Source: Microthrixaceae bacterium
GTDB taxonomy: Bacteria > Actinomycetota > Acidimicrobiia > Acidimicrobiales > Acidimicrobilacustridaceae
Length of the DNA stretch: 64,000 nucleotides
Assembly: GCA_947449015.1 (NCBI GenBank)
Contig: CANFQA010000003.1
Location: 1 to 64,000 of the forward strand
Direction: 5' to 3'
Below the pieces are notes generated by a model. That model was given only the letters and a program-made list of their open reading frames with translations, had not been told where the DNA came from and ran no database searches. Both the position numbers and the translations under genes were made by a program. This document shows positions 51,269-60,159 of this stretch, piece by piece (positions within the stretch are counted from its first letter, which is position 1; the number at the start of each line of letters is the position of its first letter).

Positions 51269-51829
51269 TCAGGCAGAAGGAGAACCGAACCGTGCTGCGG
51301 CAGCGACCTTCCACTCAGCGACAGGTTGGAACTCCGGCAGTCCAGTGAGTTTCTCACGAGTAGTCGATTCGATCTCGGCGTCACTCGACGAGAGGTCGAG
51401 TCCATCGGCATAAGGCTGGGCGACGTGGAATGGCGAGTCGACGAAACATTCGAGGCCATTGCCTTCAGGATCGGTGAAATACAGCGACCAGGCGTTGCCG
51501 TGGGAGATCGGGGTCACATCGGTAACACCGCCAGCGACGAGGCGATCACCAATGACACGCAGGTCGTCAAGACTTCCAGTGCGGAACGCAAGATGGTCGA
51601 GCATCATGAATTCTGGCGATGGCGGCTCTGCTGTCTCGACGAACACGATCTGATGGTGCTCGTCGGGGTCCTGAGAAATGAATGCCATCGAACCGCCGCC
51701 CGGGATCGGTTCGCCGCGGTTCGTGACATGGAAACCGAGAACCTCGGTGTAGAACGCAACCATGCGGTCGAGGTCACGCACCGCAAGGGTGGTATGGCTC
51801 AATCTGAGACTTGGAGGGGTTTGCGACAT
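51269..51829 (-). CDS. VOC-family (glyoxalase/dioxygenase-like) protein
   Basis: A 186-residue protein with one pair of VOC beta-alpha-beta modules: LSHTTLAVRDLDRMVAFYTE at the start and MLDHLAFRTGSLDDLRVIGD, then SLYFTDPEGNGLECFVD. Metal-ligand candidates are His12, the His in LDHLAF and the Glu in GLECF, as in catechol-dioxygenase-like members. A 45-residue extension follows the domain. It is probably leaderless (TAATCT seven bases before the ATG). The substrate is unknown. Confidence 0.85.
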   Translation of the reverse strand: MSQTPPSLRLSHTTLAVRDLDRMVAFYTEVLGFHVTNRGEPIPGGGSMAFISQDPDEHHQIVFVETAEPPSPEFMMLDHLAFRTGSLDDLRVIGDRLVAGGVTDVTPISHGNAWSLYFTDPEGNGLECFVDSPFHVAQPYADGLDLSSSDAEIESTTREKLTGLPEFQPVAEWKVAAAARFGSPSA

Positions 51830-51836
51830 GTCGGTC

Positions 51837-51842
51837 AGATTA
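51837..51842 (-). promoter_or_regulatory. Leaderless -10 hexamer for the VOC gene
   Basis: TAATCT on the minus strand, seven bases before the ATG at 51829. Confidence 0.55.
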
Positions 51843-51883
51843 CCCAGCCACCAGAACTCGAGGGCTCGCTTGTTGAGGTGGCC

Positions 51884-53731
51884 CTAGGAATTCGAATCTT
51901 CGGCACTGACCTCAGCGAGTCGGGCGAGGTTTTCGAACTCGGAATCACGCGCCACGAGTTCGTCAAACGTGCCGATATCTCGAACGATGCCGTTTTTCAG
52001 GAAGAGGATTCGGTCGCACTTGCGGATGGTCGAGAGGCGGTGGGCGACGACGATCATCGTGAGTGTCCCGTGCAGCGAATTGATCGTCTCCGAGATTCGA
52101 AGCTCAGTTTCGTTATCAAGCGCGGAGGTGGCCTCATCAAGGATGAGCAAGCTGGGTTGGGCGTAGAGGGATCGGGCGATCCCGATCCGCTGGCGCTGTC
52201 CGCCGGAGATGCGCATCCCGCGCTCGCCAACAATCGAATCAAGACCGTTCGGGAGTGAGTCAACGAACTCTGTGAGTTGTGCCTGATCGACAACTTGGCG
52301 CAGGAGATCGCGATCGATGTCGCTTTCATCCATGCCGAAGGCGATATTGGTCATGAGCGTGTCGTCGAGCAGATAAACGTCCTGCGGAACAAGTCCAATT
52401 CGGGACTGCCAACCGGGCAGATTGGTTTGGACGTCGTGGCCATCAACGAGGATGGAACCCGAGTCAGGAAGATGGAGTCCCAGGAGAAGGTCGACAAGTG
52501 TGCTCTTCCCAGCTCCTGATGCACCCACGACTCCGAGAGACTCACCGCGGTTCACTGTGAACGACACGTGATCAAGCACCGGTGCTTGATTGGTGGCGTA
52601 CGAGAACGAAATGTCATCAATCATCAGTTGATGTTCGATAGGCATTGGCTCCGGGTCGAACTCCGAATGGTCCGCGGCGGTATCGGGGAAGGCGATGAGG
52701 TCGGCCACCACGAGATCGAAACCCTTGCGGCCAGTTCGAATCGTTGAGAACGACGCCATCATCTTGATCAACGAAGGCAACAGGCGGAACCCAGCAGCCA
52801 CGAAGAGTGCGAGAAGCCCGAGGACATCTTGGGAGGTGCTGCGAACCACAACCACAAGGCTGAGGAGACCGACGCCGGTGATGAAGATGACCTCAAGCAC
52901 ATATTTCGGGAATTCAGTGAGGAATGAGACGAGACGTTTCGCCTTTGCCATCTCGTGGCGCGCCTCGGAGTACTGGGTGACGAAATACGCGTGACGATTG
53001 CGGATCTTTACCTCTTTGACACCACCAAGAGCTTGATTCGCAGTCTTCAACGAGCGCATTGACTGCTCATTGAGGACTAATCCGGCGTCGGTGGATCGCT
53101 TGGCGATAAGTCGGACGTAGAGAAGCCCAGCGATGAGGAAGTACACAGCAGCGGCAATCGCAGCAGCCGGTTGGATCACGATCAGCACGATGATGATTAC
53201 TGACGCCACAACCGCTTCGGATAGAAGGTTGACGGTGCCGAGGACATAGGAGGAGTACGCCTGCGAAATGGAGTCCATGAGCGTCCGGAGGAACTCGGCA
53301 GAGTTCCGTTCCAGATGGATCCAGTACGGGGCTCTCATGTAACGGTCGAGCAGTTCAGTGGTGGTGCGAGCTTCCTGATTGAAGACATAGCCGTTCGCCC
53401 ACCACCGGAAGATCACGACGAACACTGCTTTGATAATGAACGATCCCATCACGATGCCGGCGAGGATGAGTGAGAGTCGCGACCGGCTCGGATTACCGAA
53501 GAGGTCCTCCATTTTCGCCAACAAGCCGGTGGAGTCCCCGGTGGAACTGAGGAGTTGGACGAGCGGCACGATGGCCAAAAGTCCGATGACCTCGAGGAAC
53601 GACACCGTGATCGAGCCCACAAAGATCATCACCAGACGACCCGGTGACGAAGGTCCGAGCAGAACTCGCAGCCCCTCTCGGCGACTGATTGGCGGGTCGT
53701 TGGTGACCGAAGAACGTGACGCCGCAGTCAT
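51884..53731 (-). CDS. ABC transporter, fused permease-ATPase (PglK-like flippase)
   Basis: A 615-residue half-transporter with six membrane helices in residues 30-330 and a C-terminal ATPase. Its motifs are Walker A GASGAGKST, Q-loop VPQDVYLL, signature SGGQRQR, Walker B LLILDEATSALD and switch VVAHRLST. The KEVKI segment between membrane and ATPase parts resembles PglK-type lipid-linked oligosaccharide flippases. Sitting beside glycosyltransferases and a Wzy protein, it probably flips a lipid-linked glycan. A TAGAAT -10 lies at 53767-53772. Confidence 0.85.
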   Translation of the reverse strand: MTAASRSSVTNDPPISRREGLRVLLGPSSPGRLVMIFVGSITVSFLEVIGLLAIVPLVQLLSSTGDSTGLLAKMEDLFGNPSRSRLSLILAGIVMGSFIIKAVFVVIFRWWANGYVFNQEARTTTELLDRYMRAPYWIHLERNSAEFLRTLMDSISQAYSSYVLGTVNLLSEAVVASVIIIVLIVIQPAAAIAAAVYFLIAGLLYVRLIAKRSTDAGLVLNEQSMRSLKTANQALGGVKEVKIRNRHAYFVTQYSEARHEMAKAKRLVSFLTEFPKYVLEVIFITGVGLLSLVVVVRSTSQDVLGLLALFVAAGFRLLPSLIKMMASFSTIRTGRKGFDLVVADLIAFPDTAADHSEFDPEPMPIEHQLMIDDISFSYATNQAPVLDHVSFTVNRGESLGVVGASGAGKSTLVDLLLGLHLPDSGSILVDGHDVQTNLPGWQSRIGLVPQDVYLLDDTLMTNIAFGMDESDIDRDLLRQVVDQAQLTEFVDSLPNGLDSIVGERGMRISGGQRQRIGIARSLYAQPSLLILDEATSALDNETELRISETINSLHGTLTMIVVAHRLSTIRKCDRILFLKNGIVRDIGTFDELVARDSEFENLARLAEVSAEDSNS

Positions 53732-53766
53732 CGGAGAAGTTCGGTTGCGGGCTGCGGCATCTTCCT

Positions 53767-53772
53767 ATTCTA
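53767..53772 (-). promoter_or_regulatory. Possible -10 element for the ABC flippase gene
   Basis: TAGAAT on the minus strand, 35 bases before the ATG at 53731, within the 70-base gap after the glycosyltransferase gene. Confidence 0.4.
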
Positions 53773-53801
53773 GGTGGGGGCAAGAGTGCAGTTGCGCTTG
53801 C

Positions 53802-54869
53802 TCATACTGATCGTGTTTCCCATTCGGCGATCAAGGTTGCGAGTCGTGTCCGCCCCGCCGCTGGAGAGAAGTGCTGCCGCCATCGGACCGCGCCCTGCTC
53901 CACGAAGTCGGCGACGCGAGCGGGAGCGAACACCATCTCTTTCATTACTGCGGCAAGCGCGGCGGGATTTTGCCTTTGGGCGACCCATGGGTACCCAGGG
54001 CCCACGATCTCTGGCAGTGCACCGGCATTGGTGACCAGGAGTGGCGTGCGACGCGCCAGCGCCTCTGCGGCAACTAACCCGAAGGGTTCATTCCATGTCG
54101 ACGGCACGACGAGGAGATCGATGTCCTGATGGAACGTGTCGCGATCGGTCCATCCGGCGAGCGAGACTCGGTCGGAAATCCGGGCCAGCGCCGCGCGCAC
54201 CGGCGCAGATTCAGCATCCGGAACAAAACGGTCATCACCGGCGACGACAAGTCGCACATCGAGATCCGTTCGGAGCATCCCCACCGCATCAGCGAGCACA
54301 TCGAGCCCCTTGGCCCGTGAAATTCTCCCGATGAATCCAATCCGCACCGGACGATTCGCGCCAAGCGCTTTCCCAGCGTTGTTCGCGACAGGTGATGCGG
54401 TCGAGTTCTGCCGTGTTGCTGGCGGCTCGTCGGTCCAATTCTGAAATGCGGTCGTGCCCGGCATGGCTGCGGCCATGGTGAGCGATGGCACCAAGGTCGC
54501 CAAAGCTCGTCGTCGTGCCGCTCGGAGCAGCACCGCCTGTGATCTACTCGGATACTGATGAAGATGCACGATCCGCGGAACTTTGGCGGTGATGGTCGCC
54601 ATCGAAGGAACTGGGCCGTTGCACCACTGCAGTTCGGCGTTCGATGTACGAGAGTGAGTCGAATAGCTGCGGGCTAGGGTTCGGCGGTCTGTTCCCGGCA
54701 CAGCGATGAGCGGTAGCTCAAGCACCACTGCTCGCCGGGCGACTTCGGAATCTTGTGGTGCGATGACAACCGGTTGGTGGCCGAGGTCAAGCGCCGCCGC
54801 GGCCATCTGGAAGAGCATCACCTCACCGCCACCCATCAGACCGTGGTTGCTGAGGAAGTCGATCCTCAT
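53802..54869 (-). CDS. Family 4-type glycosyltransferase
   Basis: A 355-residue GT-B enzyme. The N-terminal acceptor part begins IDFLSNHGLMGGGEVML. The nucleotide-sugar part has RIGFIGRISRAKGLDVL and the retaining-enzyme motif with two Glu in STWNEPFGLVAAEALAR. It transfers a sugar to the growing lipid-linked glycan at the inner membrane. Start ATG 54869 overlaps the Wzy gene stop (ATGA). The frame is open to 55055 but that would run into the Wzy gene. Confidence 0.86.
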   Translation of the reverse strand: MRIDFLSNHGLMGGGEVMLFQMAAAALDLGHQPVVIAPQDSEVARRAVVLELPLIAVPGTDRRTLARSYSTHSRTSNAELQWCNGPVPSMATITAKVPRIVHLHQYPSRSQAVLLRAARRRALATLVPSLTMAAAMPGTTAFQNWTDEPPATRQNSTASPVANNAGKALGANRPVRIGFIGRISRAKGLDVLADAVGMLRTDLDVRLVVAGDDRFVPDAESAPVRAALARISDRVSLAGWTDRDTFHQDIDLLVVPSTWNEPFGLVAAEALARRTPLLVTNAGALPEIVGPGYPWVAQRQNPAALAAVMKEMVFAPARVADFVEQGAVRWRQHFSPAAGRTRLATLIAEWETRSV

Positions 54870-56209
54870 CGAACGAGCACACCGCCTGGGCTGCGGGGAC
54901 GTCGCAATGTTGGCGTGTTCAGCGATTGCCCAGTCTGAGGTCGTGTGATCCAGTTGATGCAGAAACCGAGCACCACCGCTGCAGGGAGATCGAGGAGAAC
55001 CTCGCCAAGGTGGAATCCAGCAGTGGCGAGGACGATGAGCGCCATCTCGATCCACGTATTGCGAAACACGACCGGCAGAGAGATCAGTCGGACGAATTCG
55101 AAGAGCATGAGGCTCACCACTGCGACTGCTGCGACGATCCCGCCCTCAGAAACGACGGCCAGATAACTGTTGTGAAAATAGAAGTCGTAGGTGGCGTTGA
55201 TTGTGACGGTGACCTTTGCCGTACCGGGGCCATTTCCGAACCAGAACCCGCTGCCAGCCTCGCGCAGTGATGCGGTGAGAATTGACGAGCGAAGCGCGTC
55301 ACTGCCCGAACGGGAGCCGAAGATCGCCGTGTCCTGCAATGTGGTGGGTAGGAGCGAGATTGCCGCCGCAGTGCTACCGATGATGGCAATGCCGGCGGCG
55401 GGGCGCAGGCGTCTGGCGAGGATCCACCAGATGAAACACATCGCGGCAGCGACGAGGGAGCTACGTGACTGGGCGAGCAAGAACGGAACGATGAACAGCA
55501 CGAATACCCAATTGCGACGCGCCCCTTTCCGAACAACCTCGATCGACAGGAAGCCGAGAGCGAGGATGGCAAGCGCTGCCGGATTCGGGTCAGCGAAGAG
55601 CAGGCCGGTGAGTCGACCCGTGTAGCCGTAAGGATCTCGGCCCATCGCGAGATAAAGGATGCCGAACGCGCTTGCGAGGCCGAGACCGATGAGCATGCCT
55701 TTCTGGATCACTCGGCGCGGTAGCAGCCCTGCACCGATCGCAAAGATCAGTCCGCAGTAAAGCCCAAGATGTCCAAGTCGTTTCGCGCTCTCAAGGTCGA
55801 AGTGGTTGCTGAGCGCTGCCGAGATCGCCATCGCAGCCATGAGGACGGCACACGCGACTTTCGGGAACAGCGGTATCGGTTCCCGTTTCCTCGTGTTCTG
55901 CAGAGTTGCGACAACCAGTGCCACTGCTAGGAGAAGTTCGTTGACCGGCAGATGGACACCCGGGACGGAAAGAGCGGTCATCGGGAGCACTGCGAATGCC
56001 ACCCCATAAAGGACGTTCACATTGAGTGCGAACAACGTGATCAACGCTCCCGCGCCCAGCACTCCAGCTGCGATGGCGAATGCCGCTGCCGAGTGGGACG
56101 AACTGGCGTAGGCGGCGATGAGCCCAATGGCGAGAACTATCGAGGCCCACAGGACGGGAAATGCAATCGAGCTCAATCGGGAGCGATCGAGGTATTCGGG
56201 CGTCTTCAC
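54866..56209 (-). CDS. O-antigen polymerase/ligase-like membrane protein (Wzy/WaaL type)
   Basis: A 447-residue protein with about 11 membrane helices. The large loop between late helices carries FGNGPGTAKVTVTINA and FYFHNSYLAVVSEGG, the pattern of the Wzy_C/WaaL family (a His-Asn-Ser-Tyr stretch at the catalytic loop). It would join glycan repeats or attach them to an acceptor outside the membrane. It overlaps glycosyltransferase genes by four bases on both sides. Confidence 0.84.
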   Translation of the reverse strand: MKTPEYLDRSRLSSIAFPVLWASIVLAIGLIAAYASSSHSAAAFAIAAGVLGAGALITLFALNVNVLYGVAFAVLPMTALSVPGVHLPVNELLLAVALVVATLQNTRKREPIPLFPKVACAVLMAAMAISAALSNHFDLESAKRLGHLGLYCGLIFAIGAGLLPRRVIQKGMLIGLGLASAFGILYLAMGRDPYGYTGRLTGLLFADPNPAALAILALGFLSIEVVRKGARRNWVFVLFIVPFLLAQSRSSLVAAAMCFIWWILARRLRPAAGIAIIGSTAAAISLLPTTLQDTAIFGSRSGSDALRSSILTASLREAGSGFWFGNGPGTAKVTVTINATYDFYFHNSYLAVVSEGGIVAAVAVVSLMLFEFVRLISLPVVFRNTWIEMALIVLATAGFHLGEVLLDLPAAVVLGFCINWITRPQTGQSLNTPTLRRPRSPGGVLVR

Positions 56210-57318
56210 TGCAGGACCTTTGTGTACAGCGCGGCGATGGACGTAGTCATCTCGGAAACAGTTGGCCAGCCTGCCGGGAGTGTTGGACGCAATTGCGGTG
56301 ATCGAGCCTGCTCCATTGCTGCATGGGCAATTTCCGATGCATCATCTGCATCGAAGAGGCATGTGGCCGGAAGAAGTTCTGGGTTGCCACCGACCGCGGT
56401 GGCGACGACCCCTGTTGCGGAGCTGAGGGCATCGAGGAGGGTGTACGAGCAGTTCTCCCAGGCTGAGAGTTGCATAATCACATCAGTTCTTCTGAGCAGT
56501 TCACGTGATTCCACGAACCCTTCGAACGCTACCGCCTCGGAAATGCCAAGTTCAGTACAGAGGTCAATCAGCGCGGCGCGATCTGGTCCCTCGCCGGCGA
56601 CCGTGAGCCTCGCCTCTGGTTCGATGCGGTGGATCTCGGCGAACGCTCGAAGCGAGGCGGTGAGCCTTTTCTCATGGGAAAGTCGGGACAGAGTGGCGAA
56701 GCGCAACCCACTGGGCCGTTCCGGAGTAGCTGGGACGTCGCGGTCGATGCCATTTGGGATCGTCTCGATTGGTAGCCGCTTCGGGGGATGCCAGCGCTTC
56801 AGAATTTGTTCTTGGGTCGAACGTGACACGGCGATTACGCCATCGAAGGCACGCAGGCGCATGCGATGCGCTTGAACGGTCGCGAATGAGCGCAGACGAG
56901 AGTCGGCATAGAGCGCTGGGTCGCCGGAGATTCCGTGCTCGGTGGAGATGAGAACGGCGCCTCGTCGCCGCCCGAAGGCGAGAGCGGCAGTGAGATCCGC
57001 ATGGGCGAGGTGGGTGTGGATGAGCGTTGGCTGCAGGCGCTTTGCGCAGCGCTGCAGTGTTCGGACAGATCGTCGAAGTCCGTGATCGGGACCTACGGAT
57101 CCGGCAATCGCCGGCACTCCTGCGGTGTGGCAGGCGTCGATCAGTGGGCCAGCAGGGGCGAGTACAACGATTCGCCAACCGGGCAAACCAGTCGTTGCTG
57201 CGTCGAGCACATGCCGGGCGACTCCGCCGAGGTCGCTCACCGGAACTACCCAAAGGGCGATCGGATCTGGTGGTGCGTCCTGCATCGACGCGGATTCAAT
57301 CATTGACATCGAGGTCAT
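56206..57318 (-). CDS. Family 4-type glycosyltransferase
   Basis: A 370-residue GT-B enzyme: VVPVSDLGGVARHVLDAA at the start, ISTEHGISGDPALYADSRL, RFATLSRLSHEKRLTASL for nucleotide-sugar binding, and SAWENCSYTLLDALSSATG, where the second acidic residue of the EX7E motif is Asp instead of Glu. The start is uncertain: ATGs at 57318, 57309, 57303 and 57285 are all near the neuA stop at 57296 and none has a clear ribosome site. Part of the overlapping minus-strand glycan operon. Confidence 0.83.
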   Translation of the reverse strand: MTSMSMIESASMQDAPPDPIALWVVPVSDLGGVARHVLDAATTGLPGWRIVVLAPAGPLIDACHTAGVPAIAGSVGPDHGLRRSVRTLQRCAKRLQPTLIHTHLAHADLTAALAFGRRRGAVLISTEHGISGDPALYADSRLRSFATVQAHRMRLRAFDGVIAVSRSTQEQILKRWHPPKRLPIETIPNGIDRDVPATPERPSGLRFATLSRLSHEKRLTASLRAFAEIHRIEPEARLTVAGEGPDRAALIDLCTELGISEAVAFEGFVESRELLRRTDVIMQLSAWENCSYTLLDALSSATGVVATAVGGNPELLPATCLFDADDASEIAHAAMEQARSPQLRPTLPAGWPTVSEMTTSIAALYTKVLQ

Positions 57319-58012
57319 TCGAGGCGGGAAGCACTGAGATGGTTCTCAGAGCGCTTTCCGCGATGGTGATGTCGAGTTCGGTGTCGATATCGAGTCCTTC
57401 GATCTCGTCCATCTCGAACAGCGAGATCCGTCCGCCGAGTCGATTCATCCTGGTGTCGTAGATGCCGGTACGCGTCACATAGAGCGAGCCGGTTTCGCGG
57501 AATGGCAGCGTGGCGGGGTCCATGTCCTGACGTCGTTCTCGTGCCTCGACGCGATAGTGCGATGTCGGGGGATCGCCCTGCCACCACAGGAACGGACTGG
57601 AGCGAACGACGCCAACCAATGAATCAGCATCCTCAGCAACGAATTGTGCGATTGCACGATCAATCGAATCCGGACGTCGGATTGGCGAGGTGGCCTGAAG
57701 GAGCACAACTGCGTCGGGTTCCCAACCCTGGGAACGAACCCAGGCAATTGCGTGAAGCACTGTGGGTTCCGTGGGTGCATCGTCAGTGGCCAGTTCGGCC
57801 GGTCGAAGGAACGGAACCTCGGCACCGGCGTCAGCCGCAACCGCAGCGATCTCCTCATCATCTGTTGAGACGATCACCCGCATGGGGGTAGTGCTGCCCA
57901 ATGCGTGAGCAATCGACCAGCTGACGAGCGGTCGACCGGCGACGTTTCGAAGGTTCTTGCCGGGAACCCCTTTGGATCCGCCGCGAACAGGTATCACGCA
58001 AAGGAGGTTCAT
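57296..58012 (-). CDS. neuA: CMP-nonulosonate (sialic-acid-type) synthetase
   Basis: A 238-residue cytidylyltransferase. The nucleotide-binding start is CVIPVRGGSKGVPGKNL, followed by VSTDDEEIAAVA, LLQATSPIRRPDSIDRAI and DIDTELDI, all typical of NeuA-like enzymes. It activates a sialic-, legionaminic- or pseudaminic-acid-type sugar with CMP for a transferase. Which sugar is not resolved. Start ATG 58012 overlaps the next gene's stop (ATGA) and GGAGG-like signals are absent. Its NeuB partner begins at 63822 on the other strand. Confidence 0.88.
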   Translation of the reverse strand: MNLLCVIPVRGGSKGVPGKNLRNVAGRPLVSWSIAHALGSTTPMRVIVSTDDEEIAAVAADAGAEVPFLRPAELATDDAPTEPTVLHAIAWVRSQGWEPDAVVLLQATSPIRRPDSIDRAIAQFVAEDADSLVGVVRSSPFLWWQGDPPTSHYRVEARERRQDMDPATLPFRETGSLYVTRTGIYDTRMNRLGGRISLFEMDEIEGLDIDTELDITIAESALRTISVLPASNDLDVND

Positions 58013-59058
58013 CGTCGCTGTGCCACCCGTTCTTCGATGATGTGGGCAATGACTCGAGCGGGCTCGTCGGCGGAGGCAAATGTGGGTCTGGATGCGTCGG
58101 TCCCGTAGCGCTGCATCCCGTAACGCTTCCATGTCTCTCGTAGCCATGCTGGGGGATCGGGGAAATCTACCCACGAGGACATTCCGGCTGCTGCTGCCTC
58201 AAGGACTCCGGTGGAAAACGCGCTCACGACCTCGGTATCGAGTTCTGTCAGGGGCCTGTTGGTGAGATCGAATCGAATGCCGCGCATCCGCCAGAGTCGA
58301 TGCTGCAGTCGGGATATGAGGTCGATCTCCGATGGATGCGGTCGATACACCGCATCGTTTGATCGACAGAAGTTCACGGCGGCTCGCGCCATCAATCGAC
58401 GCGGAAGTTCGTGCCCGTGGAGTTGTCCGAGGTAGGTGAGTGAGTTTTGGCTGGAGCGTGGTGGTAGCTCTGCGGCCCTGCGGTGCGCGGCGAACAGAAG
58501 TTGGCTTCCGACGGTGCGCGCCGACACATCGGATCGGCCAGCGGTCCAGTAGTTGGCATCGGCTTCGGACCAGGCGAGCAGCTCGGCACCGGATCGAAGC
58601 GGCGGGGCGAATGGCGTCAGGATTCCGTGTTGGACCACAAGGAAGGCAGCGTCGGTATGTGTTGCACTGGAACCAGCGAGGGCGCCGAGGCGCATGTAGT
58701 CGCCAACGGCGACGACACAGCGAAGTCCGGGAAGCGCACGAGTGAGTTCGGCTTCTTCGGTGATTGGCAGTGACTCCAAATGCTGCCCGAACTGTGATCC
58801 AGCTGATGCGGCGGGAGTTGTGAGCACTGCAACACGATCTGCAGCAAGGTGTGCCATCGGCGCAACCAGCGCGGCGAGCTGGCTCGGGCTGAGTGAATCA
58901 ACGACGATGAGGACCTCGGAGTCCGGACCGGGGTTCAGCAGCACTGCCGGCTCGGGGGCCTGCGACCGGAATCGATGTCGGGTGCGTCGGAGCGGACTCT
59001 GCCTTGCTGCGATCGAGGTCTGCCACGCCCCGAGATCGGTGGGGTGGATTAGTCCCAT
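58009..59058 (-). CDS. Putative GT-B glycosyltransferase (capsule/polysialyltransferase-like)
   Basis: A 349-residue protein of uncertain family. Features are VVQHGILTPFAPPL, AWSEADANYW, TYLGQLHGHELPRR, YRPHPSEIDL and SAFSTGVLEAAAAG. The HG, HP-x-E and S-x-FSTG blocks in this order are seen in polysialyltransferase and CDP-glycerol-type GT-B transferases. It overlaps neuA by four bases, so it is a good candidate for the enzyme that adds the nonulosonic acid. No membrane segment is seen. It overlaps the next gene's 3' end by ten bases. Confidence 0.6.
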   Translation of the reverse strand: MGLIHPTDLGAWQTSIAARQSPLRRTRHRFRSQAPEPAVLLNPGPDSEVLIVVDSLSPSQLAALVAPMAHLAADRVAVLTTPAASAGSQFGQHLESLPITEEAELTRALPGLRCVVAVGDYMRLGALAGSSATHTDAAFLVVQHGILTPFAPPLRSGAELLAWSEADANYWTAGRSDVSARTVGSQLLFAAHRRAAELPPRSSQNSLTYLGQLHGHELPRRLMARAAVNFCRSNDAVYRPHPSEIDLISRLQHRLWRMRGIRFDLTNRPLTELDTEVVSAFSTGVLEAAAAGMSSWVDFPDPPAWLRETWKRYGMQRYGTDASRPTFASADEPARVIAHIIEERVAQRR

Positions 59059-60059
59059 AGCGGGTCGATCTGTCGGGCGCGATGTACGAAGGTGTGTTCG
59101 GCGAGCGTGCGTCGTTGGCCCGCCTCGGCAATCCGATCTCGCCAGGTTCGGTCGATGAGTGCTCGTTGGCAGAGAGCGACGAGCTCCTCGGTGCTGGTGA
59201 AGACCTCGACCTCCTTCCCGGGTTCGTACAGTTCGCCGATGTCGGGCCTATCAACGAGTTGCAGGCCACCAGCGCCTGGGATCTCAAAGGTCCGCATGGT
59301 GAACCCGGACTGGTCCTCGTGGATATTCAGTGCGGCAGCAGCTCCACCCATGACCCCGTATGCATGTGAACGGTCGATATCGCGACTCGCAGGTACGTTC
59401 GGCCTCGTGTAGCTCCAGGTCCGGAGTCGGTCCGCCGGGTGATGTGACCAGTCTCGGCCATAGGCATGGACATCAATGTTCGCGGCGACCAACTGGGTCA
59501 TCACCTGTTCGCGAGACGCGTACCTCGCACCAACGAAGACGATGGAATCGCTCGGTGCAACAGTGAATTTCGTGAAGGAGTCGAAGGCGTCAGCAATGTG
59601 GTGGGCACGGTGACCCCAGGCGCCCAGCTGCTCGACGTCGGGCGGGGAGTAGGAGAGGATCGCCCGTGGCGCTGCGAGGTACTGAGATTGGAAGCGCATA
59701 TGGCTCAGTTCGTCATAGAGCCAAAGCACAGTTGGAAGCGATCGGCTCGCCACTGCTGCCCAGAACTCCTCATGCAGACAATCGCCTTTGATGACCAGCA
59801 CCCGGGTTGCGTCGGTGGATCGGATCTTCTCCGCGGCCCTCAGCGTTGCCCAGTGAGCCATCCGTTGACCGGCAGTGGAGCGATGCAGGCGGTCGGGGAG
59901 CTCGAACTGGACTTTGTTGCGGAATTTGGCCGACCATGAGGCGAATTCGTCGTAGTGGAAGACGTCTGTGTCGTAACCGATGGCCTCAAAGGCCCGCGCC
60001 GTGGCGATTCCATAGCCATGGAAACTCGGTGAAATGACCAGAAGCCTGTTGTGATTCAT
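59049..60059 (-). CDS. CgeB-like glycosyltransferase
   Basis: A 336-residue protein matching the CgeB/group 1-like transferases: LLVISPSFHGYGIATARAFEAIGYD at the start, VLVIKGDCLHEEFW, VLWLYDELSHM, ALNIHEDQSGFTMRTFEIPGAGG with the conserved acidic and Arg residues near the sugar nucleotide, and DIGELYEPGKEV. It is the first gene of the minus-strand glycan operon. ATG 60059 has GAGG seven bases upstream. The promoter must lie in 60060-60159, shared with the divergent Wzz/kinase gene. Confidence 0.82.
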   Translation of the reverse strand: MNHNRLLVISPSFHGYGIATARAFEAIGYDTDVFHYDEFASWSAKFRNKVQFELPDRLHRSTAGQRMAHWATLRAAEKIRSTDATRVLVIKGDCLHEEFWAAVASRSLPTVLWLYDELSHMRFQSQYLAAPRAILSYSPPDVEQLGAWGHRAHHIADAFDSFTKFTVAPSDSIVFVGARYASREQVMTQLVAANIDVHAYGRDWSHHPADRLRTWSYTRPNVPASRDIDRSHAYGVMGGAAAALNIHEDQSGFTMRTFEIPGAGGLQLVDRPDIGELYEPGKEVEVFTSTEELVALCQRALIDRTWRDRIAEAGQRRTLAEHTFVHRARQIDPLWD

Positions 60060-60102
60060 AGTGAATCCTCGTGCTTGACCGATCAGTAATAGATGTCCAA
60101 GT

Positions 60103-60108
60103 TAGACT
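60103..60108 (+). promoter_or_regulatory. Possible -10 element in the divergent glycan-locus promoter
   Basis: TAGACT lies 51 bases before the GTG at 60160; the opposite strand of almost the same place reads TAGTCT. The 100-base region 60060-60159 must hold promoters for both directions. Confidence 0.35.
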
Positions 60109-60159
60109 ACGAAACCACGCTGCTCCCTTACGGAGCCACCCCCTGTAGCGGAGCATTGA

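Noticed and set aside
51266-52258. Plus-strand open frame of 330 codons
   Set aside because: It lies across the opposite-strand VOC and ABC flippase genes, both of which have clear family motifs; its protein is Arg/Glu/Val-rich shadow sequence with no recognisable domain.
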